Source of the DNA: Paenibacillus algorifonticola
GTDB taxonomy: Bacteria; Bacillota; Bacilli; Paenibacillales; Paenibacillaceae
Length of the DNA stretch: 64,000 nt
NCBI RefSeq assembly: GCF_000971975.1
Contig: NZ_KQ040785.1
Span: 1 to 64,000, forward strand
Reading direction: 5' to 3'
This document shows, one piece after another, positions 43,804 to 52,624 of the stretch. The translations under genes were made by a program, and so were the position numbers. Under the pieces are notes generated by a model. The model saw only the letters and a program-made list of their open reading frames with translations, had not been told where the DNA came from and searched no databases. Positions within the stretch are counted from its first letter, which is position 1; every line of letters begins with the position of its first letter.

Positions 43804-44436
43804 TCAGAGCTGCGCAGCAGCGTCTGTATGCTCTTCACTTGCTTCCTCCACCGCTTTATGCGGAGGGACGAAATGGCGGCGGCAGCGGGGCTCGTAGCTC
43901 TCCGTATCGCCGATTAAAATGACTGGCCCCAGCGTCGCTGGCTGGCCGTTAATGACGCGCTGCGTGAACGCCGCGTTCGCGTCGCCGCATACGGCGCAGA
44001 AGGAGGTCAGCTTCACAATTTCGTCTGCAATGGCAAGCAGCCCGCCGATATAGCCGAATGCTTTGCCCCGGTAGTCCATGTTAAGGCCGTCTACAATGAC
44101 CTGTTTGCCGTTATAGGCAAGCTCCTCTACAAGAGGGATGATGGTTTTGGAGAAAAACTGAACCTCGTCGAATGCGACGACGTCGGCATGCTTCGTATCC
44201 TGCAAAATGCGCTCCGCCATCTCAGGCGTAAGCTCCTTCGGAATGTTGAAGGCCGGCAAGCGGTAGCCGATGCGGCTTACAATTTCCTCGCTGCCGAACC
44301 GATTATCCTCCGCAGGCTTATACGCTCTGACTTTTTTGCGGCCATATTGCAGCAATTTATGACAGCGCCGTATGAGCTCGCCGGATTTTTCCGAGAACAT
44401 CGGGCCGATAATGACCGTAATCCAACCTCTATCCAT
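43804..44436 (-). CDS. tdk: Thymidine kinase with altered P-loop
   Basis: A 210-residue type II thymidine kinase that phosphorylates thymidine with ATP. Visible are AYKPAEDNRF, the catalytic DEVQFF block, DGLNMDYRGKAFG and zinc-ligand cysteines in CAVCGD and PRCRRHF. The P-loop reads GPMFSEKSGELIRR where most family members have GPMFSGKSEELIRR: the Gly and Glu are exchanged, but the catalytic Lys-Ser is kept. The segment after it (VSRIGYRLPAFNI) also differs from the usual HNG-containing form. It is convergent with the yqeM operon. Probably functional but divergent. Confidence 0.88.
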   Translation of the reverse strand: MDRGWITVIIGPMFSEKSGELIRRCHKLLQYGRKKVRAYKPAEDNRFGSEEIVSRIGYRLPAFNIPKELTPEMAERILQDTKHADVVAFDEVQFFSKTIIPLVEELAYNGKQVIVDGLNMDYRGKAFGYIGGLLAIADEIVKLTSFCAVCGDANAAFTQRVINGQPATLGPVILIGDTESYEPRCRRHFVPPHKAVEEASEEHTDAAAQL

Positions 44437-44547
44437 ATGGCCTAATTCTCCCTTACACTTGAGTCCATGTGTGCCTGTATCATTTTAGCAGGATTACCCT
44501 GCGATGCAATGTGAAGAATGTATGCTTTTTGAATTATTTTTTTAAAA

Positions 44548-44769
44548 TTATTCTCGAAGCGCGTCCTTCAAACGGCTGTTCATGGAAGTGCCTGCGGCTG
44601 CCCCACGTGCAGCAGCGAGCCGCCATTTTTTAACTTCCTGCTTCAAGCGATCGTTCTCTGCCGCTAATAATTCGATGCTTTCAAGCAGCTCGGAATTCGT
44701 ATATCCGGCATCCTTAAATAGCTTATGCACCGCCTCGCGGAGCTGTTCAGGCGTTAAAATTTCGTTCAT
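44548..44769 (-). CDS. Small coiled-coil protein, function unknown
   Basis: A 73-residue acidic/basic helical protein (starts MNEILTPEQLREAVHKLF; middle LLESIELLAAENDRLKQEV looks like a coiled coil). ATG 44769 has GGAGG seven bases upstream. The frame is open a further 39 codons to a GTG at 44886, but that extension looks less protein-like. It is divergent from the nrd operon. Family not recognised. Confidence 0.6.
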   Translation of the reverse strand: MNEILTPEQLREAVHKLFKDAGYTNSELLESIELLAAENDRLKQEVKKWRLAAARGAAAGTSMNSRLKDALRE

Positions 44770-44886
44770 ATTAACCTCCGTATCAATTAAAAATGACTCT
44801 ACCACATCATATCCGTATCTGTTAAAATAGTCGAGTGGCCTAAAACCGGGTCTCATAGATAGGCGTATTTTTTCATTTGACTCCAC

Positions 44887-44931
44887 CTATATATTGATGT
44901 AGAATCAAATTCAGCAACTACATCTTGTTGT
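44887..44931. promoter_or_regulatory. Tandem NrdR-like boxes before nrdIEF
   Basis: CTATATATTGATGT (44887-44900) and CTACATCTTGTTGT (44918-44931) match at 11 of 14 positions and start exactly 31 bases apart, the three-turn spacing known for paired NrdR boxes. NrdR represses ribonucleotide reductase operons when dATP is high. The nrdI start lies 105 bases downstream. Confidence 0.7.
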
Positions 44932-45035
44932 GAAGCACGGAAATCAACACTTTAAGTCTACTAGCGCATTTGACGCTTTTTCAGGGTCAGAAGCGCTTTT
45001 CTATTGCTGATATCCGGTAGGGGAGAGAGAAATAT

Positions 45036-45395
45036 ATGCTGGTTGTCTATGATTCCAAGACGGGCAATGTCAAAAGATTTATTAACAAATTGAATATGCG
45101 CGTTATGCCGATTGAAGAGCAGGAAGCGATCCAGGAGCCATTCGTTCTCATTACGTATACGACAGGTTTCGGACAGGTGCCGGAACGGGTCATGTCGTTC
45201 CTGAAGCGCAACAGCAAACATCTTCGCGGCGTATCCGCCAGCGGCAACCGCAATTGGGGAACGGGCTTTGCCAAAAGCGCAGATACGATTGCCGAGCTAT
45301 ACAATGTCCCTGTTATTTCTAAATTTGAGTTGTCCGGAACGAAATACGATACGGAAAACTTTGTTGAAAGGGTGCGAACCATTGAAGCATATTGA
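45036..45395 (+). CDS. nrdI: NrdI flavodoxin-like protein
   Basis: A 119-residue NrdI, the flavoprotein that supplies oxidant to build the manganese-tyrosyl cofactor of NrdF. The FMN-binding start LVVYDSKTGNVKRFINKL and TYTTGFGQVP, VSASGNRNWG are typical. GGGGAGAGAG precedes the ATG. The nrdE start lies inside its last codons. Confidence 0.97.
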   Translation: MLVVYDSKTGNVKRFINKLNMRVMPIEEQEAIQEPFVLITYTTGFGQVPERVMSFLKRNSKHLRGVSASGNRNWGTGFAKSADTIAELYNVPVISKFELSGTKYDTENFVERVRTIEAY

Positions 45396-47466
45396 GTTGA
45401 ATAATGAGCTGATGCAGCGCGGAGCTGACGGCTTTTACCAGTTGGACAAGGATAAAGAGGCAGTAGAAGCATTTATGGAGGAAGTTGAGCAGAAGAGCGT
45501 GAAGTTCGCCTCGCTCCAGGAGAAGCTTGACTACTTGATCGGCAATGACTACTACGATAACGTTTTTGACCATTATACATATGAGCAAGTTGAGGCTGTA
45601 TTTGATTTAACGGCAAACAGCAGCTTCCAGTTTCAGTCGTATATGGCGATTTCCAAGTTTTACAAAGACTATGCCATGAAAACGAATGACAAGCTGCAAT
45701 ATCTGGAGCAATATCCGGACCGCGTTGCGATTGTTGCGCTGCATTTGGGCGAAGGCGACGCAGCGAGAGCGCTGCGCATTGCAGAAGCGATGATTGAGCA
45801 GCGGCTGCAGCCGGCAACTCCAACCTTCCTTAATGCGGGCAAAAGCCGCCGCGGCGAGATGGTATCCTGCTTCCTGCTGGAAATGGACGATTCGCTCAAT
45901 TCCATCAACTATGTCATTGGCACGTGCATGCAGCTGTCGAAAATCGGCGGCGGCGTAGCGGTCAACCTCTCGAAGCTGCGCGGACGCGGCGAGCCGATCA
46001 AAGGTGTCGAGGGTGCGGCGAAAGGCATTATGCCAGTGCTTAAGCTAATGGAGGATGCGTTCTCCTATGCCGATCAAATGGGACAGCGCAAAGGCTCTGG
46101 CGCAGGTTATTATAATATTTTTGGCTGGGACGTTATTGAGTTCCTCGATTGCAAAAAAATTAACGCCGATGAGAAGACACGGATCAAAACGCTGTCGATC
46201 GGCCTTATTATACCGAACAAATTTTATGAGCTGGCTGCGCAAAACAAGCCGTTGTACGTCTTCGGACCACATTCCGTCCATAAAGCTTACGGCAAATATT
46301 TGGACGATATGGACATGGATGAAATGTACGAGGAGCTGCTTGCGAACGATTTGGTGAAAAAGAAAGTGGTCATGAACGCACGCGACATGATGACGAAAAT
46401 CGCTTCGATCCAGCTGGAATCCGGCTATCCTTACATTATGAACAAATCGAATGCGAACCGCGTTCATGCGCTTAAAGATGTAGGCGGGGTTAAGATGTCG
46501 AACCTTTGCACAGAGATTTTCCAACTGCAAGAGACGTCGGTTATTAACGACTATGGCACGGATGACCTGATTCAGCGCGATATTAGCTGCAACTTGGCAT
46601 CGCTGAACATCGTAAACGTCATGGAGCTTAAGAAAATCAAGGAATCGGTTCATGTCGGCATCGAGGCGCTTACGACAGTCAGCGACCTTTCGAAAATCGA
46701 CAATGCTCCAGGCGTACGCAAAGCGAATGAAGAGCTGCATTCCGTCGGCCTAGGCGCGATGAACCTGAACGGCTATCTGGCGAAAAACCACATTGCTTAC
46801 GAAAGCGACGAGGCGAAGGAGTTCGCTAGCACGTTCTTCATGATGATGAACTATTATTCGCTGGAGCAAAGTATGGAAATTGCCAAAGAGCGCGGCGAAA
46901 CGTTCAAGGATTTTGACCGTTCCGAATATGCGAAGGGCACTTACTTCTCGCGTTATGAAGAGACGGATTTCCGTCCGGTCAGCGCTGCGGTAAAAGCGTT
47001 GTTCGAAGGCATGGAGATTCCTTCTCCTGAGGACTGGACTGCGCTTAAGGCGAAGGTGCAGCAGCATGGCCTGTACCACGCTTACCGTTTGGCTATCGCG
47101 CCAACGCAAAGCATCTCGTACATTCAAAATGCGACATCGAGCGTTATGCCGATCGTTGAGCATATCGAGACGCGGACGTATGCGAACTCGACAACCTATT
47201 ATCCAATGCCGTTTTTGTCGCAGGACAACTTCTTCTATTACAAATCGGCTTACAATATCGATCAGTTCAAGCTTATTGATCTGATTGCAGAAATTCAGCA
47301 GCATGTGGATCAAGGCATTTCCACTGTTCTGCACGTAAACAGCAACGTGACGACTCGCGAGCTGGCCCGCTTCTACATTTATGCAGCGCATAAAGGACTG
47401 AAGTCGCTCTATTACACAAGAACGAAACGTCTATCCGTAGAAGAGTGCACAAGCTGCGCGGTTTAA
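45382..47466 (+). CDS. nrdE: Class Ib ribonucleotide reductase large subunit
   Basis: A 694-residue NrdE, which reduces ribonucleoside diphosphates to deoxy forms. Visible are the active-site start region TPTFLNAGKSRRGEMVSCF, NLCTEIFQ and the C-terminal redox cysteines in ECTSCAV. I place the start at TTG 45382, eight bases after AAAGGGTG, overlapping nrdI by 14 bases; the length then matches Bacillus NrdE. The short N-terminus lacks an ATP cone, as usual for class Ib. Confidence 0.96.
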   Translation: MKHIELNNELMQRGADGFYQLDKDKEAVEAFMEEVEQKSVKFASLQEKLDYLIGNDYYDNVFDHYTYEQVEAVFDLTANSSFQFQSYMAISKFYKDYAMKTNDKLQYLEQYPDRVAIVALHLGEGDAARALRIAEAMIEQRLQPATPTFLNAGKSRRGEMVSCFLLEMDDSLNSINYVIGTCMQLSKIGGGVAVNLSKLRGRGEPIKGVEGAAKGIMPVLKLMEDAFSYADQMGQRKGSGAGYYNIFGWDVIEFLDCKKINADEKTRIKTLSIGLIIPNKFYELAAQNKPLYVFGPHSVHKAYGKYLDDMDMDEMYEELLANDLVKKKVVMNARDMMTKIASIQLESGYPYIMNKSNANRVHALKDVGGVKMSNLCTEIFQLQETSVINDYGTDDLIQRDISCNLASLNIVNVMELKKIKESVHVGIEALTTVSDLSKIDNAPGVRKANEELHSVGLGAMNLNGYLAKNHIAYESDEAKEFASTFFMMMNYYSLEQSMEIAKERGETFKDFDRSEYAKGTYFSRYEETDFRPVSAAVKALFEGMEIPSPEDWTALKAKVQQHGLYHAYRLAIAPTQSISYIQNATSSVMPIVEHIETRTYANSTTYYPMPFLSQDNFFYYKSAYNIDQFKLIDLIAEIQQHVDQGISTVLHVNSNVTTRELARFYIYAAHKGLKSLYYTRTKRLSVEECTSCAV

Positions 47467-47495
47467 AAAAAGAAAATAGATTTGCGCAAAAAGAT

Positions 47496-47539
47496 AAGGT
47501 TGCGGGGCGGCCGCTCTAGGTGCCGTCACGCAGCCTTTT
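47496..47539 (+). other. Stem-loop between nrdE and nrdF
   Basis: AAGGTTGCG (47496-47504) pairs with CGCAGCCTT (47529-47537) with one G-U pair, with a partly pairing GGGCGGC/GCCGTCA inside and TTTT after. It could lower read-through or protect the nrdF message. Confidence 0.4.
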
Positions 47540-47559
47540 ACAAAGGAGCCTAATATATA

Positions 47560-48516
47560 ATGAAGGCAGTTAACTGGAACCGCCCGGATGATGATTTTAC
47601 GCTGACGTTCTGGCAGCAGAACGTAATGCAATTCTGGACGGACGAAGAGATCCCTCTATCCGACGATAAAATGGACTGGATGGAAATGAGCGATGCTGAG
47701 CGCAGCTTATACAAAAACGTGCTTGGCGGATTGACGCTGCTGGATACGATTCAGGGTGGTATTGGCATGCCGAAGATTTTGGAGCATGTGGATGGCTTGC
47801 AGCGCAAAGCGGTGCTTTCTTTTATGTCGATGATGGAGCAAATTCATGCCAAATCGTACAGCAGCATTTTCACGACGCTCGCGTCTACAGAGGAGATCGA
47901 CGAGATTTTCCAATGGGTAGAGAAAAACGAGCAGCTGCAACGAAAAGCGGAGCTTATTTCCTCATGGTATGAAGGCATTAGCACGAAGCAGGATCTGTAT
48001 AAAGCAATGGCAGCTTCCGTATTTTTGGAAAGCTACTTGTTCTACAGCGGCTTCTTCTATCCGCTTTATTTGGCAGGTCAAGGTAAAATGACGAGCAGCG
48101 GCGAAATTATCGACCTTATTTTGCGTGACGAGAGCATCCACGGCTTGTACGTTGGTGTGCTGGCACAGGAGCTGTTTAACACCTTCACGCCAGAGGAGCA
48201 GACTTCGCTTAAGGCTGAGCTGGATCAACTGCTTAACGACCTGTACGAAAACGAGGTTATTTATACCGACTCGCTGTATTCGCCGCTTGGCCTAGAGGAA
48301 GAAGTAAAAACTTATGTGCGTTATAATGCGAATAAAGCGCTGATGAATCTTGGCTTTGACGGTGTGTTCCCAGATGAGCCGGTCAATCCAATCGTATTCA
48401 ATGGCATCAGCACACACACAAAGCAGCATGATTTCTTCTCCAAAAAAGGCAATGGCTACGTACGGACGATTCACGTCGAGCAATTGAATGACGATGATTT
48501 TGTATTTAATTTCTAA
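47560..48516 (+). CDS. nrdF: Class Ib ribonucleotide reductase small subunit
   Basis: A 318-residue NrdF, the di-metal subunit that carries the tyrosyl radical for NrdE. The ligands appear in the helices around EMSDAERSLYKNVLGGLTLLD, EQIHAKSYSSIF and ILRDESIHGLY. The C-terminus (DDDFVFNF) is the usual NrdE-docking tail. AAAGGAG precedes the ATG. A terminator follows. Confidence 0.97.
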   Translation: MKAVNWNRPDDDFTLTFWQQNVMQFWTDEEIPLSDDKMDWMEMSDAERSLYKNVLGGLTLLDTIQGGIGMPKILEHVDGLQRKAVLSFMSMMEQIHAKSYSSIFTTLASTEEIDEIFQWVEKNEQLQRKAELISSWYEGISTKQDLYKAMAASVFLESYLFYSGFFYPLYLAGQGKMTSSGEIIDLILRDESIHGLYVGVLAQELFNTFTPEEQTSLKAELDQLLNDLYENEVIYTDSLYSPLGLEEEVKTYVRYNANKALMNLGFDGVFPDEPVNPIVFNGISTHTKQHDFFSKKGNGYVRTIHVEQLNDDDFVFNF

Positions 48517-48536
48517 TCATATTTCTAACATTTATT

Positions 48537-48570
48537 AAGCATTCGGTTATTGCGACCGAATGCTTTTTTT
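48537..48570 (+). terminator. Hairpin terminator after nrdF
   Basis: AAGCATTCGGT and ACCGAATGCTT form a perfect 11-base stem, followed by a T run. Confidence 0.95.
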
Positions 48571-48640
48571 CATTGACTTAGCGATTCTTGAAGTAATGAG
48601 AAGCCTGAAATATGCAGAAGGCAAATCATTCCATGCTTAA

Positions 48641-49213
48641 TTAACTAAATAGCATAGCCAGAACAATGACGTCGAGAAAATTTTTGGTAGCCTCATGCAT
48701 TAAATACTGCCGCAGCACGCCCTCCTGCTGAAAACCAAGCTTTTTCAACACGTTCAGCGAAGCGGCATTTTCAGGATGGACCTCGGCTTGAATGCGGCGT
48801 GCGTGAATATGCTTGTTATTGAAATGCATAACAGCCTGAAGCGCTTCGGACATAATGCCCTGATTCCAATAAGCGGGATTCAGGTCATAACCTAGTGTGA
48901 GCGGATAACGGGGCGCTTCCTCAAACGTCCCTCTTGTCGGCATCAGCATCACCGTTCCCAAAATAGGGGAGCTGTCTTGCAGCGTAATGCCCCATGGAAT
49001 GAGCTTGCGCTCTGCATAAGCTTCGTTCCAGGAGTCTATTAGCATTTTGGAAGCTTCAATGGAGTCTGGGCCAAGCCAGTCCAAATGCCGAGTCACCTTC
49101 ATATCCGAATAAAAAGCATGCAAGTCTGCGGCGTCCTGTGTAACCATTTGGCGCAGTGTTAATCTTTTCGTATGTAGAAAAGGGAATGAGGAAAACAAAT
49201 CGTCGAAGCCCAT
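48641..49213 (-). CDS. GNAT acetyltransferase (RimJ/RimL type)
   Basis: A 190-residue GNAT protein of the RimJ/RimL group. Visible are LHTKRLTLRQM, the acetyl-CoA motif LGYDLNPAYWNQGIMSEAL and EVHPENAASLNVLKKLGFQ. Such enzymes acetylate protein N-termini, amino sugars or other small amines; the substrate is not predictable. I use ATG 49213 (AAAAGGCGAG upstream); an earlier in-frame ATG at 49258 has no usable site. Confidence 0.88.
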   Translation of the reverse strand: MGFDDLFSSFPFLHTKRLTLRQMVTQDAADLHAFYSDMKVTRHLDWLGPDSIEASKMLIDSWNEAYAERKLIPWGITLQDSSPILGTVMLMPTRGTFEEAPRYPLTLGYDLNPAYWNQGIMSEALQAVMHFNNKHIHARRIQAEVHPENAASLNVLKKLGFQQEGVLRQYLMHEATKNFLDVIVLAMLFS

Positions 49214-49319
49214 GCGGTTCACTCGCCTTTTATAGAAGATGGGATGCGAGCCTATCATATCCTAGCTTGCTTAAACGAAAATGAAAAAGCAGCTGCAACC
49301 AGCTTGCTTTTATGCTATA

Positions 49320-49334
49320 TTAGGCATTGCCTAA
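49320..49334. promoter_or_regulatory. Palindrome upstream of XRE-like gene
   Basis: TTAGGCATTGCCTAA is a perfect 15-base inverted repeat with one central base. A half-site (TTGCCTA) follows at 49347 and a second inverted repeat (TACATTTATGTA) at 49352. The position, 52 bases before the start, suits self-regulation by the encoded DNA-binding protein. Confidence 0.4.
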
Positions 49335-49385
49335 TAAAATAAGCTATTGCCTACATTTATGTACATATAAAAGGAGGAGAATCAT

Positions 49386-49628
49386 TTGCTAGAGTGGATG
49401 CTTCGGCAGGTTATGGCGGAGCGAGGCATTTGGTCGGGTGCGGCATTGGCGCGACTGCTTCAGGAGAAAGCGGACTATCGTCTGTCTGCACCTTCGATTA
49501 GTGCGCTGCTTACCGGGCAGCCGAAACAAATGAAGGCGGATACGCTTGATGCGCTTTGCACGGCGCTGGATTGCTCGCCGAGTGTGCTATGGGTGCATAC
49601 GCCTCCTGCCAAAACGAAAGGAGCTTGA
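49386..49628 (+). CDS. Small Cro/C1-type (XRE) helix-turn-helix protein
   Basis: An 80-residue protein that is almost only a Cro/C1-type DNA-binding domain (SGAALARLLQ, SAPSISALLTGQPKQM, TLDALCTALDCSPSVLW), of the HTH_26 kind. The start is TTG with AAGGAGGAG before it. It ends five bases before def. A palindrome upstream may be its operator. Targets are unknown. Confidence 0.85.
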   Translation: MLEWMLRQVMAERGIWSGAALARLLQEKADYRLSAPSISALLTGQPKQMKADTLDALCTALDCSPSVLWVHTPPAKTKGA

Positions 49629-49632
49629 CCAA

Positions 49633-50157
49633 GTGACTATTAAAGCTATTTTGCCGTTCGGCGACCCGATATTGCGTAAAAAAGCGCGTCCTGTTGAAAC
49701 GGTAGATGCGAGAATACTAAAGCTGCTCAGTGACATGGCCGATACGTTATATGAAAGTGAAGGACGGGCGGGATTAGCCGCTCCCCAGATCGGTATTTTA
49801 AGAAGGGTCATTGTAATGGATTGCGGGGACGGGCTGATCGAGCTCGTCAATCCGGAAATTTTATCGATGGAGGGCGAGCAGACGGGAGCGGAGAGCTGCT
49901 TGTCTTTTCCAGGCTATTACGGGCGGGTGAAGCGGGCGGAGAAGGTTACGGTGCGCAGCTTAAACCGAGCGGGCGAAAGCGTTATTTTTCACGGTGAAGG
50001 TTTTCTCGCCCGCTGCATGCAGCATGAAATCGACCATTTGGACGGCGTGCTGTTCATTGACCATATGAAGGAGCGATGGCTGGTTCACGAGCATACCCAG
50101 GAACGGATAGAGCTGCTGCCTGTGCTGCGGCTGAGCCATGTTGCCCATTCGGGATAA
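49633..50157 (+). CDS. def: Peptide deformylase
   Basis: A 174-residue peptide deformylase, which removes the formyl group from new protein N-termini. All three motifs are seen: GLAAPQIG, ESCLSFPG (zinc-ligand Cys) and MQHEIDHLDGVLF. The second motif has Ser where most members have Gly (EGCLS), a modest deviation. GTG 49633 follows AAAGGAG by nine bases. It probably shares a transcript with the XRE gene. Confidence 0.95.
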   Translation: MTIKAILPFGDPILRKKARPVETVDARILKLLSDMADTLYESEGRAGLAAPQIGILRRVIVMDCGDGLIELVNPEILSMEGEQTGAESCLSFPGYYGRVKRAEKVTVRSLNRAGESVIFHGEGFLARCMQHEIDHLDGVLFIDHMKERWLVHEHTQERIELLPVLRLSHVAHSG

Positions 50158-50253
50158 AGGACTACCGCTCTCTAGGGCAATCATGTTACACTATTGTCGG
50201 GTGAAAGCTCATCCTAACGCAACTGTTCTGACCGATGAAAAGGGGGAATTCGC

Positions 50254-50706
50254 GTGGACAACTGCTCAATTATTACGAAGCCAACGCTTCATTTAGTAGG
50301 GATTAGTTATTGCGGTCCGTATTCTACTTTTCCAGATGAGGCGATTCGCCTGCAAAGCGAGTTTCTTGCCCGCAAGCATGAGCTGAATACCACGTCGAAG
50401 GCGCCGCTGCTGTACAGCCCGTATTTTGGAAACGAAGTATTTGCAACTTATTGGGCCTGCTACGAAATGCCGCCGTCAGAGGACGTGCCGGGTGGCATGG
50501 TGCAGTTCACCATCCCAACCCATCGATATGCGATGGTTGCATCGACGAACAAACGAATTGGAGAAGCCTACGAGCAGCTATTCGCCTGGATGAACGAGCA
50601 GGAGCTTGAGAAGCATCAGAGCGCTGTCGCGCTTGAAGTCTTTTATATTCAGGAGCAGCATTTGGAGGAGGAAGCGGTTGAGCTTCTTATTCCGCTTGCC
50701 GATTAG
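50254..50706 (+). CDS. GyrI-like effector-binding domain protein
   Basis: A 150-residue protein consisting of the small-molecule-binding domain found at the end of AraC regulators such as Rob (GyrI-like). LHLVGISYCGPYS at the start and the closing VALEVFYIQE fit the family; it has no DNA-binding domain. GTG start with AAAAGGGGG upstream. A terminator-like hairpin follows. Role unknown; such stand-alone domains bind hydrophobic ligands. Confidence 0.85.
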   Translation: MDNCSIITKPTLHLVGISYCGPYSTFPDEAIRLQSEFLARKHELNTTSKAPLLYSPYFGNEVFATYWACYEMPPSEDVPGGMVQFTIPTHRYAMVASTNKRIGEAYEQLFAWMNEQELEKHQSAVALEVFYIQEQHLEEEAVELLIPLAD

Positions 50707-50741
50707 AACAAGCTGTGCCATACAAATTTGGTGGCGTTATA

Positions 50742-50779
50742 ATAGGAGAGGAGTCCTGAGCGGGACGCCTCCTTTTTAT
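50742..50779 (+). terminator. Hairpin terminator
   Basis: GAGGAGTCC pairs with GGGACGCCTC around TGAGC with a bulge, followed by CTTTTTATTT. Confidence 0.55.
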
Positions 50780-50818
50780 TTGTTGATAAACACGAGCAGA
50801 AAGGGGACTGAGGCCAGC

Positions 50819-51619
50819 ATGGTGCCTATTTACATAGTAGATGCATTTACGAGTGAAGCGTTTGGCGGCAATCCGGCAGCGGTATGTATGCTGGAAGCAC
50901 TGAGTGATGAAGGGTGGATGCAAAAAGTAGCGGCGGAGATGAATTTGTCCGAGACCGCTTTTGTGGCACCGCGCGAGGACGGTTATGAGCTGCGATGGTT
51001 TACGCCTGCGCGCGAGGTCGATTTATGCGGACATGCTACGCTCGCTGCTGCTTTCGTATTGTGGAAGACGGAGCGCTTGAGGCTGAGTCAGGCGGCAGCC
51101 TTTTGGACGAAAAGCGGCGTGCTGACTGTAGAGCTAGGGGAAGATGAGGCGGAAATGACGATGGACTTCCCTTCAGAGCCGCCGGCTCCGGCCAAAGCGC
51201 CCGAGGCGCTCATTGAGGGACTGGGGCTCATTCCGCGTTATACGGGACGCAACCGTATGGATTATGTCGTTGAAGTGGACAGTGAGCAGACCGTGCGCGG
51301 GCTTAAGCCGGATTTCTCGCAGCTATGCTTGCTGGATGGGCGGGGTGTCATTGTGACGGCTCGTGCTGAAGGGCAGGCAGCCTATGACTTTGTATCGCGG
51401 GCTTTTTATCCGAATGCGGGCGTGCTGGAGGACCCAGTGACAGGATCGGCGCATTGCGCGCTGGCGCCTTACTGGGCGAAGCGACTGCACAGAGACGAGC
51501 TGGTAGGTTATCAAGCGTCGGCTCGCGGCGGTTTTGTAAAGGTGAAAAATACAATGGATCGCGTTCAATTGATCGGACAAGCCGTTCTATTGATGCGCGG
51601 AGAGCTGGAGGAGATTTAA
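50819..51619 (+). CDS. PhzF-family isomerase-like protein
   Basis: A 266-residue PhzF-family protein (diaminopimelate-epimerase fold). The start VPIYIVDAFTSEAFGGNPAAV, the catalytic-Glu block MNLSETAFV, CGHATLAAAF and DPVTGSAHCALAPYW are diagnostic. Only some members act in phenazine synthesis; no other phenazine gene is here, so a general isomerase role is likelier. ATG 50819 follows AAGGGG. DUF2164 and HAD genes follow closely. Confidence 0.92.
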   Translation: MVPIYIVDAFTSEAFGGNPAAVCMLEALSDEGWMQKVAAEMNLSETAFVAPREDGYELRWFTPAREVDLCGHATLAAAFVLWKTERLRLSQAAAFWTKSGVLTVELGEDEAEMTMDFPSEPPAPAKAPEALIEGLGLIPRYTGRNRMDYVVEVDSEQTVRGLKPDFSQLCLLDGRGVIVTARAEGQAAYDFVSRAFYPNAGVLEDPVTGSAHCALAPYWAKRLHRDELVGYQASARGGFVKVKNTMDRVQLIGQAVLLMRGELEEI

Positions 51620-51622
51620 GCG

Positions 51623-51889
51623 ATGATGAAGCTAAAATGGCCAAGAGAGCAGAAGCAGCAGCTGATTGAGCAGGTACAGCACTACTTTGAGCTGGAGCGT
51701 TCGGAGGAGATTGGTTCGATTGCAGCGGAGCAGCTGCTTGACCATATGGTTGCGCTGCTCGGTCCGCATGTCTATAATCAGGCGATTCAGGATGCGAGAA
51801 AGACAGTGGTCGAACGAATGCAAGCGATGGAAGACGAGCTGTATGCGCTGGAGAAAAATGTTTCCGCACCGCGCGGGGGCTCTCGCTAA
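51623..51889 (+). CDS. DUF2164 family protein
   Basis: An 88-residue DUF2164 protein; the pattern QVQHYFELERSEEIGSIAAE followed by LLDHMVALLGPHVYNQAIQDA is typical. The function of the family is unknown. It starts four bases after the phzF-like gene and precedes the HAD phosphatase, so the three form one unit. Confidence 0.88.
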   Translation: MMKLKWPREQKQQLIEQVQHYFELERSEEIGSIAAEQLLDHMVALLGPHVYNQAIQDARKTVVERMQAMEDELYALEKNVSAPRGGSR

Positions 51890-51907
51890 AAGGCTGAAGG
51901 AGTGTTT

Positions 51908-52624
51908 ATGCAAGTGGAAATAAGCAAAGCGAATATGAAATACGACATTATTTTGTTTGATATCGACGATACGCTGCTCGATTATGGGCAGGCGGAGTCT
52001 CATGCCTTCACAAGCTCCTGCCGGGATTTTGCCATAACGCTTGCAGGCAGCGACTACGTGGCACGCTATCGCATCATTAACCAGCAGCTGTGGCAGGATT
52101 ATGAGCAGGGCAAGGTGACGCTGGCGGAGCTGAGAGAGGAGCGGTTTAGACAGCTTTTTGCTGAAAATAATCCTCACATCGCGGCTGATGAATTTAGTAC
52201 ACGCTATTTGGGCTATTTAGGCGAGGGCAGCTTTCTGATCGAAGGCGCTGTAGAGCTGTGCAGCAGTCTGCATGGGCATTGCCGAATGGCAGTTATTACG
52301 AACGGCATTCGCGAGGTACAGCTGTCGCGTATTGGCAAAGCGGGGCTGAATGATTTTTTTGAGCATATTATTGTGTCGGAGGAGACGGGATATCAGAAGC
52401 CGCATAAGGGCATTTTTGACTATGCGTTCGCGAAGCTGGGAGCAACTGACCCGTCCAAAATCATCATCATCGGTGATTCCTTGACCTCCGATATGCAGGG
52501 CGGCATGAACAGCGGCATTGCTACGTGCTGGTTTAATCCGCATCGGAAGAGCAATACGACGGCAGTCAAGCCTACTTTTGAAATTCAGCAGTTGTCTGAG
52601 CTGCTTTCCATTTTAAATGGATAA
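51908..52624 (+). CDS. YjjG-type HAD phosphatase (noncanonical pyrimidine nucleotidase)
   Basis: A 238-residue HAD hydrolase with nucleophile block ILFDIDDTLLDYG, motif II AVITNGIREVQLSRI, the Lys in YQKPHKGIFDYA and motif III IIIGDSLTSDMQGG. The layout matches YjjG/YfnB nucleotidases that clear modified pyrimidine nucleotides. AAGGAG lies five bases before ATG 51908; a GTG six bases earlier is possible. Confidence 0.9.
   Translation: MQVEISKANMKYDIILFDIDDTLLDYGQAESHAFTSSCRDFAITLAGSDYVARYRIINQQLWQDYEQGKVTLAELREERFRQLFAENNPHIAADEFSTRYLGYLGEGSFLIEGAVELCSSLHGHCRMAVITNGIREVQLSRIGKAGLNDFFEHIIVSEETGYQKPHKGIFDYAFAKLGATDPSKIIIIGDSLTSDMQGGMNSGIATCWFNPHRKSNTTAVKPTFEIQQLSELLSILNG

Noticed and set aside
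50819..51619. Phenazine biosynthesis
   Set aside because: Only a PhzF-family protein is present and that family is widespread outside phenazine pathways.
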